Of a stretch of 64,000 nucleotides of DNA, positions 49,670 through 58,570 are shown piece by piece. The stretch lies in contig JAWLAZ010000002.1 in assembly GCA_041395205.1 (NCBI GenBank), positions 1 through 64,000 of the forward strand, given 5' to 3'. The stretch is from JAHEFU01 sp041395205. GTDB taxonomy: Bacteria; 4484-113; JAFGCY01. The translations under genes were made by a program, and so were the position numbers. Each line of letters opens with the position of its first letter. Positions within the stretch are counted from its first letter, which is position 1. The notes below the pieces were generated by a model, which was not told where the DNA came from, did no database searches, and saw only the letters and a program-made list of their open reading frames with translations.

Positions 49670-50953
49670 ATGAGCACTCCCCGCATGCAGAAGACCCAGC
49701 TCTGCGACATCCGCGACATCGCACTCGCCACCGAGGGTCGGCGCCGTACCGAATGGGCCGCCTCCGAAATGCCGGTGATCGAGCAGATCCGCACCCGTTT
49801 CGACAAGAGCAAACCGCTGAAGGGGCACCGCATTTCCGCCTGCCTGCATGTCACGAGCGAGACCGCGAACCTGGCGATCACCCTCAAGGCCGGCGGAGCT
49901 GACATCAGGCTCTGCGCCAGCAACCCGCTCTCCACCCAGGATGACGTGGCGGCGCACCTCGTGAAGGACCACGGCATCAGCGTCTATGCCGTGCACGGCG
50001 CGGATAACAGGCAGTACTACCGCCATATCAATTCGGTGCTGGACCTCGAACCGACCATGACCCAGGATGACGGCTGCGACCTGGTGAACACGATCCACAG
50101 CAAGCGCCGCAACCTGATCGAGAACATCATCGGCGGCACGGAGGAAACCACCACCGGCGTGATCCGCCTGCGCGCAATGGAAAAGGACGGCAAGCTGGCC
50201 TTCCCGGTGATCGCCGTGAATGACGCCGACACCAAGCACCTGTTTGACAACCGCTACGGCACGGGCCAGAGCACCATCGACGGCATCATCCGCGCCACCA
50301 ACCTACTGCTCTGCGGGCGCACGGTGGTTGTGGCCGGCTACGGCTGGTGCGGCCGCGGCGTGGCGATGCGCGCACGCGGACTCGGTTCACATGTGATCGT
50401 GACGGAGATCGACCCCACCAAGGCCATCGAGGCCGTGATGGACGGCTTCCAGGTGATGCCCATGGAAAAGGCGGCCCCGCTCGGTGACATCTTCGTAACG
50501 CTGACGGGCAATATCAATGTCATAGATACCGTGCACTTCCGCAAGATGAAGGACGGCGCGGTGGTCTGCAACAGCGGCCACTTCGACGTGGAGATCAACA
50601 TGAAGGCGCTGCGCCAGCTCTCACGCAAGAGCCGCAACCTGCGCCCCGAGGTGATCGAATATGAGCTCAGCCCGAACAGGCGCATCCGCGTGATCAGCGA
50701 GGGCCGGCTCGTGAACCTGAGTGCGGCGGAAGGCCATCCGGCTGCGGTGATGGACATGAGCTTCGCCAACCAGGCGCTGGCCGCCGAGTACCTGGCGAAG
50801 CAGGCCGGCAAACTGGAGAACCGCGTTTATGTGATGCCGCGGGATCTCGATGAAAAGGTAGCAAAGCTCAAGCTGCGCACAATGGGCTTCACGATCGACA
50901 AGCTCAGCGCTGAGCAGGAGAAGTATCTGAGCAGCTATGACATGGGAACCTGA
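49670..50953 (+). CDS. ahcY: S-adenosylhomocysteine hydrolase
   Basis: A 427-residue AdoHcy hydrolase, splitting S-adenosylhomocysteine into adenosine and homocysteine after methylation reactions. Motifs: LKGHRISACLHVTSETANLAITLKAGGA, the substrate segment IIGGTEETTTGVIRL, the NAD-binding GRTVVVAGYGWCGRGVAMRARGLG, and VCNSGHFDVEIN. It lacks the 40-residue insertion of the proteobacterial/eukaryotic form, so it is the shorter type seen in archaea and Thermotoga-like bacteria. Start ATG 49670 follows CTGAGG. It is monocistronic. Confidence 0.95.
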   Translation: MSTPRMQKTQLCDIRDIALATEGRRRTEWAASEMPVIEQIRTRFDKSKPLKGHRISACLHVTSETANLAITLKAGGADIRLCASNPLSTQDDVAAHLVKDHGISVYAVHGADNRQYYRHINSVLDLEPTMTQDDGCDLVNTIHSKRRNLIENIIGGTEETTTGVIRLRAMEKDGKLAFPVIAVNDADTKHLFDNRYGTGQSTIDGIIRATNLLLCGRTVVVAGYGWCGRGVAMRARGLGSHVIVTEIDPTKAIEAVMDGFQVMPMEKAAPLGDIFVTLTGNINVIDTVHFRKMKDGAVVCNSGHFDVEINMKALRQLSRKSRNLRPEVIEYELSPNRRIRVISEGRLVNLSAAEGHPAAVMDMSFANQALAAEYLAKQAGKLENRVYVMPRDLDEKVAKLKLRTMGFTIDKLSAEQEKYLSSYDMGT

Positions 50954-50971
50954 TTGCAGGGAATAATCCAA

Positions 50972-51002
50972 TTGAACTGTGGTTCAGGTAACAAGTCATA
51001 AT
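50972..51002 (+). promoter_or_regulatory. Candidate promoter of the S55 peptidase gene
   Basis: TTGAAC (50972-50977) and CATAAT (50997-51002) with 19 bp spacing. A small TGAAC/GTTCA inverted repeat covers the -35 hexamer. Confidence 0.35.
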
Positions 51003-51068
51003 ATGTATGTCCGTTTTCACATGGAGCCTCCGTGTGCTCACGGGAAAGTCCTTCCGAGAGGTGAAACA

Positions 51069-53288
51069 GTGAAGAAAGTACTCCTACTGGTGGCCCTCAG
51101 CGTCTTCGCGCTCATGGGCCGGGCATTCGCAGGAGACAACACGCTCGACATCCCGGTCTTTGATCTCAAGGATCTCAAGCCGGGCCTCAGCGGCAAGGCC
51201 AGGACGGTGATCCGGGGGACGAAGATCGAGGAGTTCGACGTCGAGGTGATCGAGCTGATTCCCGACGGAGGCTTTGATGGCGGACCGCTGATCCTCGCCC
51301 ACTTCACGGGGCCGGTGGTTGACCATTCCAACGGCATCGCCGGTGGCTACTCCGGCAGCCCCGTCTACATCGATGGCAAGCTGCTCGGTGCCGTGAGTGC
51401 GGCGATCCCCTTCACAGATACGCATGTCGGCGGCGTGACGCCCATCAGCTCGATGCTGGCGGCGCTGCCCGATGTGGATGAACCTGACTACGGCACCAAC
51501 ACCGTGCTGCCCGAGACCGAGAACAGCGGCATCCCGATCGACGAGGATGGCAACGTGATCAGCTACGTGGACAGCCTGGATCAGGCCATGGCCTTCAACG
51601 ACGCCGCGCGCGCCGCGGGCCGGCATGCCTACCAGGCAGTGCTGGCAACGACACCGCTCTATGTCTCCGGTGTCAACCACAAGGTCTTCGGCCTCTATGA
51701 GGAGCAAATGCGCGACATGCTCGGCAGCAACCTCGAGCTGATCGAGAAGCCCAGCGGCAGCTCCGCCGGCGAGGGTCTGTTCCTGCGCCAGGAGAGTGAC
51801 GGAGCCGGGCTGCTGCTTGAATCCGACACAAGCGGTCCGCCGCTGGTCGGTGGTGACGCGGTGGCGGCTTCGCTGATCACCGGCGACATCGAGATGCAGG
51901 CCATCGGCACCGTGACCTACAGTGACGACAAGGGCCGCTTCCTGATGTTCGGCCACCCCTTCTTCGGGGCCGGGGCCACCAACCTGCCCGTCAGCAAGGC
52001 CTACATCACCTGGACTTACAGCAGCAGTCAGCGCGCCTTCAAGGACGGCGTGCGGCTTGAGCCCACGCTGGGCACGATGACCAAGGACCACGGGGCGGCC
52101 TGCGGCGGCACCTTCAAGCTGATGCCGGACATGGTGCCTGTCAAGGTCAAGATCAAGGACATCGACACCGGCCGTGACCAGAGCTTCGAGTTCGAGGTCA
52201 TGAAGCACCCGGACTGGACGCCGATGCTGATGGCGATGGCCGTCAACCAGGCGGCGGCCGAGGTGCTGGACCGCCAGCCCAAGGGCACGATGAAGCTCAG
52301 CTACCACGTGGAAGGCACGGGACTGCGCGAGCCGCTGCGCCGCGTGAACTACTACAGCAACGACCTGGACGTGATCGGTGACGGCGCCTTCGAGATCATG
52401 CCGCTTGCCAACCTGCTGCAGAACAACATCTACCGCGAGGTTGACATGACGCGCCTGAACGTGATGATCGAGGTCACGGGCAACCGCATCAATGCCTCGA
52501 TTGACAACGCCGAGATCATCAGTGATGAGAGCGACGAAGCCGCGGAGGGCGGCGATGACCCGGCCCTGCCCCCCGCCGTCAGTGAGGACCAGGAACTGCT
52601 GGAGGCCATGAACGGCGGGCTGGATCCCAGCCAGCAGGGTGGCGAGGAGCAGTCCGAGGAAGGCGACCCGCTGATGGGCCAGATGATGTTCGAGGCCGGG
52701 CATCCGATGGATCAGATTCCGAAGTTCGCCCCCGGTGAGACCATCCGCGTGAAGGTCAAGCTGCAGCCCTACCGCACCGATCCGATCTGGCGTGAGTTCC
52801 ACCTGACCGTGCCCGCGGACTTCCCCAGTGGCAACACGACGCTGATCGTCCACGGCGGCGGCGACCTCGTGAGCATGGCGCCGCTCGGTGGCAAGGGCCG
52901 CTCCCTGTTCGGGATGGGTCCGATCATCGACATCACCAAGCAGGACTTTGACGACATCCTCGACCAGATCATCGAGTGGCCGACCAACAACGAGCTCCTG
53001 ATCACGCTGGTGCGGCCCTATGACCCGAACGCAATGGCGGCCAGCCTCTCCGGCGACGAGATGCCCGATGAGAAGTACGACGAGAAGTACCAGATGGAAT
53101 GGGTGATCTACAACGGCTTCCAGCTGCCGGTGATCATTGCCAGCGAGGAGGAGCAGGCCCAGATGGAGGAGCAGTCCTCCGGCCAGCCCGGGGAGACCGC
53201 CGGTGATGAGGAAGGCGCTGGCATGGGCAGCGATGACCTGCTGGAACAGAAGCGCCGCAACCTCGAGCGGAACGCCTTCGAGGACTGA
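51069..53288 (+). CDS. SpoIVB-type (S55) serine peptidase domain protein
   Basis: A 739-residue exported protein: signal peptide MKKVLLLVALSVFALMGRAFAG. Residues about 35-330 form an S55 peptidase-like domain, with FDVEVIELIPD, the motif HSNGIAGGYSGSPVYIDGKLLGAVS (candidate nucleophile in GYSGSP, residues 93-98), and the later GHPFFGAGATNLPVSKAYITW. The C-terminal half holds an acidic linker (about 505-560) and beta-rich segments. In Bacillus this peptidase fold activates a sporulation sigma factor; in non-sporulating phyla the role is unknown. GTG 51069 follows GAGAGGTG and starts the signal peptide; earlier in-frame starts have no support. Confidence 0.82.
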   Translation: MKKVLLLVALSVFALMGRAFAGDNTLDIPVFDLKDLKPGLSGKARTVIRGTKIEEFDVEVIELIPDGGFDGGPLILAHFTGPVVDHSNGIAGGYSGSPVYIDGKLLGAVSAAIPFTDTHVGGVTPISSMLAALPDVDEPDYGTNTVLPETENSGIPIDEDGNVISYVDSLDQAMAFNDAARAAGRHAYQAVLATTPLYVSGVNHKVFGLYEEQMRDMLGSNLELIEKPSGSSAGEGLFLRQESDGAGLLLESDTSGPPLVGGDAVAASLITGDIEMQAIGTVTYSDDKGRFLMFGHPFFGAGATNLPVSKAYITWTYSSSQRAFKDGVRLEPTLGTMTKDHGAACGGTFKLMPDMVPVKVKIKDIDTGRDQSFEFEVMKHPDWTPMLMAMAVNQAAAEVLDRQPKGTMKLSYHVEGTGLREPLRRVNYYSNDLDVIGDGAFEIMPLANLLQNNIYREVDMTRLNVMIEVTGNRINASIDNAEIISDESDEAAEGGDDPALPPAVSEDQELLEAMNGGLDPSQQGGEEQSEEGDPLMGQMMFEAGHPMDQIPKFAPGETIRVKVKLQPYRTDPIWREFHLTVPADFPSGNTTLIVHGGGDLVSMAPLGGKGRSLFGMGPIIDITKQDFDDILDQIIEWPTNNELLITLVRPYDPNAMAASLSGDEMPDEKYDEKYQMEWVIYNGFQLPVIIASEEEQAQMEEQSSGQPGETAGDEEGAGMGSDDLLEQKRRNLERNAFED

Positions 53289-53313
53289 GGCTGCGAATCA
53301 CGATCAACGGAAA

Positions 53314-53339
53314 GGAGTGCCAGTGGCGCTCCCTTTTTT
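53314..53339 (+). terminator. Intrinsic terminator after the S55 peptidase gene
   Basis: GGAGTGCC pairs with GGCGCTCC (one T-G pair) over a three-base loop, followed by six T. Confidence 0.85.
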
Positions 53340-53351
53340 ATATCAAGTGCG

Positions 53352-53618
53352 GTTATCGCTTGCCATGCAACTGCTTGTCAGCACATTGCCAGACTTAATT
53401 TCAATGCACGCAACGCCTTTATGGACAGAGAGCTGTATACCCACTCCGAAGAGTACTAGCTCTTCGCCTCGAACAAGGCGAAGACCGTGTATGGCTCATA
53501 TGATCTTGTTTCAAATGCATTTGCCCTGCTTCGATTCATTTCGGCAATGGCCAATGAGATGAATTGTTTAGCAACTTGCGCTCAAGCGAGTTGCGCAAAA
53601 ATTTTTCCAGCTCCATAG
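53352..53618 (+). pseudogene. Possible decayed gene fragment, AT-rich interval
   Basis: In one plus frame the interval reads as protein-like sequence (NFNARNAFMDRELYTHSEEY, then a TAG at 53457, then LFASNKAKTVYGSYDLVSNA and a further TAG at 53616). No start with a ribosome site is seen and the base composition is far lower in GC than the neighbours. It may be a gene remnant from transfer, or chance. The interval also contains CTTCGCCT/AGGCGAAG (53461-53482) and GCAACTTGC/GCGAGTTGC (53571-53594) hairpins, the second followed by A and T runs. Confidence 0.2.
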
Positions 53619-53724
53619 TGCTCAAATAGTTCTGTAATGAATTCTGGCCTCCCAATTCCACCCGAATTGAATCTGATCAACATGGTTTCCTATGTTGCCA
53701 TAAGTTACGATATGCAATCATCTG

Positions 53725-55671
53725 TCAGATGACGGCTGCACTGGCGCGCTTCTGAAAGCCCATCTCGCTCTTCTGCATGCTCTGCTTGGCGAACTCCTCG
53801 TAACGGACCACGAGCTTCTCCCACTCGGCAAGGTCCGGCCCGATGGTCTTCAGGCTCTCCTCCAGGTCCACCATTGACAGCGGCCGCGGCTCGGCGCCGT
53901 TGATGGCCTCACGCCAGGGAATCGCCGCTGCGTTCTCCACGAGCTGGCGGATGCTGTCAGCGCTGTACTTGGCGGTGCGTGCCGCCAGGGAGGGTATGTC
54001 GATGTCGTCACTGACGAAGGGCTTGCGGCTCAGGTAGAGCCGGAAGATCTCCTCGCGGCTGGCGAGGTCCGGCGGCGGGATGAACAGCAGGTTGCCAAGC
54101 CGGCCCGGACGCCGGAGTGCGAAGTCCACGTCCCAGGGCGCATTGGTGGCACCGAGCACCATCACGTTCTCATTGCGGCTGGCAATTCCGTCCAGCTCCG
54201 TGAGCAGCTGGCTGATCAGCTTCTTCTCCCAGCCGGCCTGGAAGCTGGCCCGGCTGCCGCCGATACTGTCCATCTCGTCGAGGAAGATGATGCTCGGGGC
54301 ATGCTTGCGCGCTGCCGAAAAGATCATGCTGATCGCCTTCTCGGAGTTGCCGACCCACTTGTCGAGCACACTCGCGAGACTGACGTTGATGAAGGTCACA
54401 CCGCATTCACCGGCCGCCGCCCTCGCGAGCAGGGTCTTGCCGCAGCCCGGGGGGCCGAAGAACATCAGTCCGCCGCCGGCCACCTTGCCGTACCTGCGGC
54501 TGATCTCGGGGAACTTCAGCGGGTATTCAATCGTTTCGCGGATCTTCTGCTTGGCAACACTCAGGCCGCCGATGTCCGTGAAGCGGGCCTCGGGGATCTT
54601 GATGTCGCCGATGAAGCTGGAATCATCACCGCGCAGGAACAGCGAGTAGAGATCGTCCTCGATGCCGTAGCCCTGCTTGCGGATCTGCATGCTGCGCAGC
54701 AGCTGGCGGGCCTCCATGTTCTGCGGCTCCGCCTCCAGCACCTTCTCGAGATCCGCGTTGGCATCCTCGAAGAAGTCGAGCTGCTCATAGACGCGGATGC
54801 GTGACAGCCGGACCTCGGTGTTCTCCGGATCGCGCTTCAGCAGGTCGTCATATTCAGTCAGTGCTTCAGTATTGCGGCCGAGCTGATACAACGCATCGGC
54901 ACGGCGGGCCAGCATCTCCGTGTCCAGCTCGAAGCGCTTGCTGTACTCCTCGATGGAATCGAGGGCGGCGTCGTAGTCATCCTGGCGCGTCATCACATCG
55001 ATGCGGTCGCCGTGGAAGCCGGCGTCATCGGGGAACAGCTCGCAGAGCACGTCGAGGTCATGGCGGGCCAGACCGTGGCTGCCGTTGAGGATGTTGCCGT
55101 TGTAACGGCGGCTGAGCAGCTCACGGTCGAAGGGATGCAGCATCAGCCCGAGCGATGCGAGGTTGACCACCGCATTCGTGCGGTCCTCCTCCTCAAGGCG
55201 GTTGAGGGCTTCGACGATCGTGACCTTGGTGGCGATCACGTGGCTGCCGCGCTCGAGGATGCGGTTCAGCACCGTTTCCAGCGGCACGGACAGGGCCGGG
55301 ATGAAGCGCTCCGCCGGACAGAAGGCCTGGACCTTGGTCAGCAGCTCCAGCACGCGGTCGGCGAGACTGTCCGACTGGGCCTGCTCCACGATCGCACCCA
55401 GCACCTTGTCGAGGCCGTTCACGACCTCCGACTTGTCGCTGAGCAGGTAGCGGTCGGCGAACAGCAGCAGCTGCCTGCGGTTGAGCAGGGTCAGGCCGGG
55501 GGCCTTGCTGATTTCATGGAACAGGCGGATTCTTTCCTGGTCACTGGCGATCCGGATCTTCAGGAGGGCTTCGTCGAAGTCCAGCCTGCCGTCGCTTGCG
55601 GCAGGCAGTCCGGCAGTACGATCCTGATCATCCCGCTGCGGCTTCCTGCCGCTTTCGGAGTGCTTGGTCAT
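53725..55671 (-). CDS. TPR plus AAA+ ATPase
   Basis: A 648-residue soluble protein. The N-terminal 320 residues are helical, with TPR-like repeats at about 225-320 (YQLGRNTEALTEYDDLLKRDPENTEVRLSRIRVYEQLDFFEDA). After a linker, the AAA module starts at FTDIGGLSVAKQKIRETIEYPL (365-386), with Walker A GPPGCGKT at 406-413, the pore-loop region LDKWVGNSEK, Walker B IIFLDEMD at 461-468, sensor 1 GATNAPWD and RRPGR. It has one ATPase ring of the classical p97/Vps4/FtsH type and no protease domain, so it is probably an unfoldase or remodelling factor with TPR-bound substrates. A TATAAT box lies 11 nt before the ATG. Confidence 0.87.
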   Translation of the reverse strand: MTKHSESGRKPQRDDQDRTAGLPAASDGRLDFDEALLKIRIASDQERIRLFHEISKAPGLTLLNRRQLLLFADRYLLSDKSEVVNGLDKVLGAIVEQAQSDSLADRVLELLTKVQAFCPAERFIPALSVPLETVLNRILERGSHVIATKVTIVEALNRLEEEDRTNAVVNLASLGLMLHPFDRELLSRRYNGNILNGSHGLARHDLDVLCELFPDDAGFHGDRIDVMTRQDDYDAALDSIEEYSKRFELDTEMLARRADALYQLGRNTEALTEYDDLLKRDPENTEVRLSRIRVYEQLDFFEDANADLEKVLEAEPQNMEARQLLRSMQIRKQGYGIEDDLYSLFLRGDDSSFIGDIKIPEARFTDIGGLSVAKQKIRETIEYPLKFPEISRRYGKVAGGGLMFFGPPGCGKTLLARAAAGECGVTFINVSLASVLDKWVGNSEKAISMIFSAARKHAPSIIFLDEMDSIGGSRASFQAGWEKKLISQLLTELDGIASRNENVMVLGATNAPWDVDFALRRPGRLGNLLFIPPPDLASREEIFRLYLSRKPFVSDDIDIPSLAARTAKYSADSIRQLVENAAAIPWREAINGAEPRPLSMVDLEESLKTIGPDLAEWEKLVVRYEEFAKQSMQKSEMGFQKRASAAVI

Positions 55672-55682
55672 GTCAGTAGGGC

Positions 55683-55688
55683 ATTATA
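55683..55688 (-). promoter_or_regulatory. -10 box of the AAA+ gene
   Basis: TATAAT on the minus strand, 11 nt before ATG 55671, leaving a leader of only about 4-5 nt. Confidence 0.55.
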
Positions 55689-55806
55689 CCGCCGCGCCCT
55701 GCGGAAGCTTTCAAGTCTGACAAGGCACTCATCCATGATTGGCTACTGTTTCCTGCTGAAGCAGTGAAATGGCAAGTTCAAGTCCACACATTTCATTTGA
55801 TCTATG

Positions 55807-55812
55807 TATAAT
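55807..55812 (+). promoter_or_regulatory. -10 box of the 241-residue gene
   Basis: TATAAT, 10 nt before the GTG at 55823. With so short a leader the gene is nearly leaderless. Confidence 0.5.
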
Positions 55813-55822
55813 CTGACTAATC

Positions 55823-56548
55823 GTGACTGGGGACGATTCACACAATCAGGGGGACAGCTCCGGCAGCAGTGAGCGCCTGTTGCGTACGCTTGCGTATGAA
55901 GCGGTCGGCAAGGGGGACATGGATACCCTGCTGAGCCTCACCAAGTGCAAGCTGGAGACCTGGCCCCGGGAACGCATCAAGGACTCGGACGGCTGGTACA
56001 TCCTTGCGATCCTTTCCCAGGTAGGCTCTGACAGCCGCCGCTTCGGCCTGGCGGCTACGGAGATCAGCCGCAAGGTGGCACTGACCGCTCGCCTCAGTTA
56101 CTTCAACACCACCTGCATGGCGGATGTGGTCTGCCGCACCGTGGCCCTGGCGGCCTTTGAGGATCTGGTGCAGGAGCATGTCGTGCGCTGCCTGGAAGTC
56201 GAGGGGCACTGGGGCCATTACGCCGCCGCCCGGCTGGGTCTGGCGGCCTTCCGCCAGAAGAACATCGAGATCCTCGATCTCTGCCTGCGCAGGATCCGCC
56301 TGCACGACGAGTCCTCTTCGCGAACCGTAGACACCGGGCTGGAGATCACCCAGCTGGAATGCTTCATGGACATCCTACGCGGCCGCCAGCCGCGGCTGGA
56401 CAGGCTGGTGGATCTGCTCAAGCAGACTGACCCCAGCCTGCGCGTGCGCTACTACTACACCCTGAGCCTGCTGCTGGATCCGGAGGACCTGGACGAGCTG
56501 GTATTCTCCGGAATGCTCGGCACCCGGCATGCAATGCTCGTGGACTGA
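55823..56548 (+). CDS. Helical-repeat protein of unknown function
   Basis: A 241-residue soluble protein built of helices (ERLLRTLAYEAVGKGDMDTLLSLTKCKLETW; EDLVQEHVVRCLEVEGHWGHYAAARLGLAAFRQKNIEILDLCLRRI), in the style of HEAT or TPR-like repeats. There are no membrane or catalytic segments. It is divergent from the TPR-AAA+ ATPase and shares its promoter region, so it might be a partner or adaptor; this is position-based inference only. The GTG start is supported by the -10 box 10 nt upstream; there is no later Met before the conserved-looking helices begin. Confidence 0.6.
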   Translation: MTGDDSHNQGDSSGSSERLLRTLAYEAVGKGDMDTLLSLTKCKLETWPRERIKDSDGWYILAILSQVGSDSRRFGLAATEISRKVALTARLSYFNTTCMADVVCRTVALAAFEDLVQEHVVRCLEVEGHWGHYAAARLGLAAFRQKNIEILDLCLRRIRLHDESSSRTVDTGLEITQLECFMDILRGRQPRLDRLVDLLKQTDPSLRVRYYYTLSLLLDPEDLDELVFSGMLGTRHAMLVD

Positions 56549-56575
56549 ATCGCCGCTCACAGCTCGGATTTTCCG

Positions 56576-56584
56576 TGGTAGAAT
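56576..56584 (+). promoter_or_regulatory. Extended -10 box of tRNA-Pro
   Basis: TGGTAGAAT, 11 bp before the tRNA 5' end. Confidence 0.5.
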
Positions 56585-56595
56585 TCTCTTCCCTT

Positions 56596-56669
56596 CGGGC
56601 GGTGGCTCAGTCAGGCAGAGCGCTACGTTCGGGACGTAGAGGTCGCGAGTTCGAATCTCGCCCGCCCGA
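56596..56669 (+). tRNA. tRNA-Pro (anticodon CGG)
   Basis: The sequence folds as a cloverleaf: acceptor CGGGCGG/CCGCCCG (7 bp), D-arm GCTC/GAGC, anticodon stem CTACG/CGTAG with loop TTCGGGA (anticodon CGG, decoding CCG), T-arm GCGAG/CTCGC with loop TTCGAAT. The C1-G72 pair and discriminator A73 are as expected for bacterial tRNA-Pro. CCA is not encoded. Confidence 0.96.
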
Positions 56670-56717
56670 TATTCCCTCCATTCCAGTCGGGAAAGCACGC
56701 GGTAACGCAATCCATCC

Positions 56718-57161
56718 ATGAAGACCATCATCGTATTCGGCAGTTTTGTGGGAAACACTGAGACCATGGCGGGTTACATCCGCGAGGGTCTGCGCCAGGA
56801 AGGCATCGAGTGCGAGATGCGCGACGTGATGGACGTCAGCGCTGAGCTGCTCAGTGATTACGAACTGCTGATCCTCGGCAGCCCGACCTACGAACCGAAG
56901 ATGATCCAGGAAGACATGCTGCCCTTCTATGACCAGCTCGCCGCCATGAAGCTCTCAGGCCGGCGCGGCGCGGCCTTCGGCCCGGGGGACAGTGCCTGGC
57001 CGGATTTCTGCACCGCCGTGGAGATGCTGGAAGAGCGCATGCGCGAGTGCGGGATCGAGATGCTGATCGAAAGCCATATGGTGGACGGCATCGTCGAGGA
57101 GCATGAGGACGAGACCCTGGACTGGGCCCGCCGCCTGGCACGGGCCGCGCTGAAGGGCTAG
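56718..57161 (+). CDS. Flavodoxin
   Basis: A 147-residue flavodoxin. The FMN-phosphate loop is GSFVGNTETMA at residues 8-18; the aromatic loops are GSPTYEPKMIQED (about 54-66) and GPGDSAWPDFC (about 88-98). A low-potential one-electron carrier that can replace ferredoxin. The usual Thr/Ser phosphate loop T-G-x-T/G-N-T is slightly altered (S-F-V-G-N-T). It is 48 bp after the tRNA. Its TAG stop shares the CTAG palindrome with the TAG of convergent lysA. Confidence 0.9.
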   Translation: MKTIIVFGSFVGNTETMAGYIREGLRQEGIECEMRDVMDVSAELLSDYELLILGSPTYEPKMIQEDMLPFYDQLAAMKLSGRRGAAFGPGDSAWPDFCTAVEMLEERMRECGIEMLIESHMVDGIVEEHEDETLDWARRLARAALKG

Positions 57162-58492
57162 ACCGTCAGCCAGTCCGGGATGCAGTCCAGGCGCAGCAGG
57201 TCCTCGGTGGTCTCACGGCGCGCCAGCAGGCCCTCGCGCTCCGCAGCGAGCAGCAGCACCGCCGGCCGGGCCACGCGGTTGTAGTTGCTGGCCATGCTCC
57301 AGGTATATGCTCCCGTGGAGAAGAAGGCCAGCAGGTCGCCGGCATGCAGCTCGCACATCTCCACGTCGTGGATCAGCATGTCGCCGGTTTCGCAGCACTT
57401 GCCGGAGACTGACCAGAGCTGGTCGGGAGCATCAAACATGCGCCGGGCCGGTGCCACGGGATGGCGGGCCTCGTAGAGCGCGAAGCGCGGATTGTCGGTC
57501 ATCCCGCCGTCCACGCTGGCGTAGTTGCGGATGTTCTCGATCTGCTTGGTGGACTGCACCGTGTAGAGCGTCACCCCGGTTTCCCCGATGATGCTGCGCC
57601 CCGGCTCATCACAGATCAGCGGCACATCGACATTATTGTCCTCACACCACTGGGTCACGAAGGCGTATAGCTGGGACATGTGCTGCGCGGGGTCCATCGC
57701 CGCATCGCGCTCACGGTAGCGGATGCCGATCCCGCCACCGAGGTTGAGTTCGTCGAGCGGTGCGCCGAGCTCTCCCTGGACATAGGCATAGAATTCCAGC
57801 ATGCGGCCCGCGGCGGCCACGAAGGGCTCGCTTTCCAGTACCTGGCTGCCGATGTGGCAGTGCAGGCCCACGAGCTCGAGCTCCGGACAGCGCAGCACCT
57901 GCAGCACGGCCTGCTCAGCCAGCCCACCCTCGAGGTTGAAGCCGAACTTGCTGTCCTGCTGGCCGGTCTGCACATAGCGATGCGTCGTGGGGCGGACACC
58001 GGGGGTGACGCGCACGAAGACCTTCTGGCGGATCCCGGCCTCACGGGCGAGTTCAGCCAGGCGGGAGATCTCCTCCAGGTTGTCAATCACGATCCGCCCC
58101 ACCCTGTTTTCCAGGGCATACTGCAGCTCGCTTCTGTCCTTGGCGTTGCCATGCATCAGGATCATCTCAGGCGGTACACCGCCGGCCAGGGCCGTAGCCA
58201 TTTCACCCATCGAGACGACGTCAATGCCGAGGCCCTCGCTGTGCATCAGGGCTGCGAGCCCACTGGTCAGCAGGGCCTTGGAGGCATAGTACATCCGATA
58301 GCGCAGGCCGCTCTCCGGGGGATGCATCCAGGCACGGCAGTTGCGCCGCAGGGCGTCCTCGAGGATCACCACCAGCGGTGAGCCATGGCGCGCGACAAGA
58401 TCATGCGCGGCATGCCCGGCGAGCAGCAGCTCGCCCTGCGCGTCAATCTCAATTTCCGGCAGCCGGGGGTAGAAATAGGGTGACTGGTTCAT
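57158..58492 (-). CDS. lysA: Diaminopimelate decarboxylase
   Basis: A 444-residue fold-type III PLP enzyme that decarboxylates meso-diaminopimelate to lysine. The PLP Lys is in YYASKALLT (Lys72). Other motifs: VDNLEE-type loop IVIDNLEEISRLAEL, GLHCHIGSQ (residues about 230-238), the PLP-phosphate LNLGGGIGIRY, CDEPGRSIIG, VSGKCCETGDM with the active-site Cys, and FFSTGAYTWSMASNYN. The length is usual for LysA. It overlaps flavodoxin by 4 nt at the stop codons. ATG 58492 has no clear Shine-Dalgarno sequence. Confidence 0.95.
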   Translation of the reverse strand: MNQSPYFYPRLPEIEIDAQGELLLAGHAAHDLVARHGSPLVVILEDALRRNCRAWMHPPESGLRYRMYYASKALLTSGLAALMHSEGLGIDVVSMGEMATALAGGVPPEMILMHGNAKDRSELQYALENRVGRIVIDNLEEISRLAELAREAGIRQKVFVRVTPGVRPTTHRYVQTGQQDSKFGFNLEGGLAEQAVLQVLRCPELELVGLHCHIGSQVLESEPFVAAAGRMLEFYAYVQGELGAPLDELNLGGGIGIRYRERDAAMDPAQHMSQLYAFVTQWCEDNNVDVPLICDEPGRSIIGETGVTLYTVQSTKQIENIRNYASVDGGMTDNPRFALYEARHPVAPARRMFDAPDQLWSVSGKCCETGDMLIHDVEMCELHAGDLLAFFSTGAYTWSMASNYNRVARPAVLLLAAEREGLLARRETTEDLLRLDCIPDWLTV

Positions 58493-58570
58493 CTATCTGT
58501 GCCTGCGAATGATCCAGGAGAATTGGACGGATATTGTCTCACATGCTGAGACATGTCTGGAAGTGTTTCC

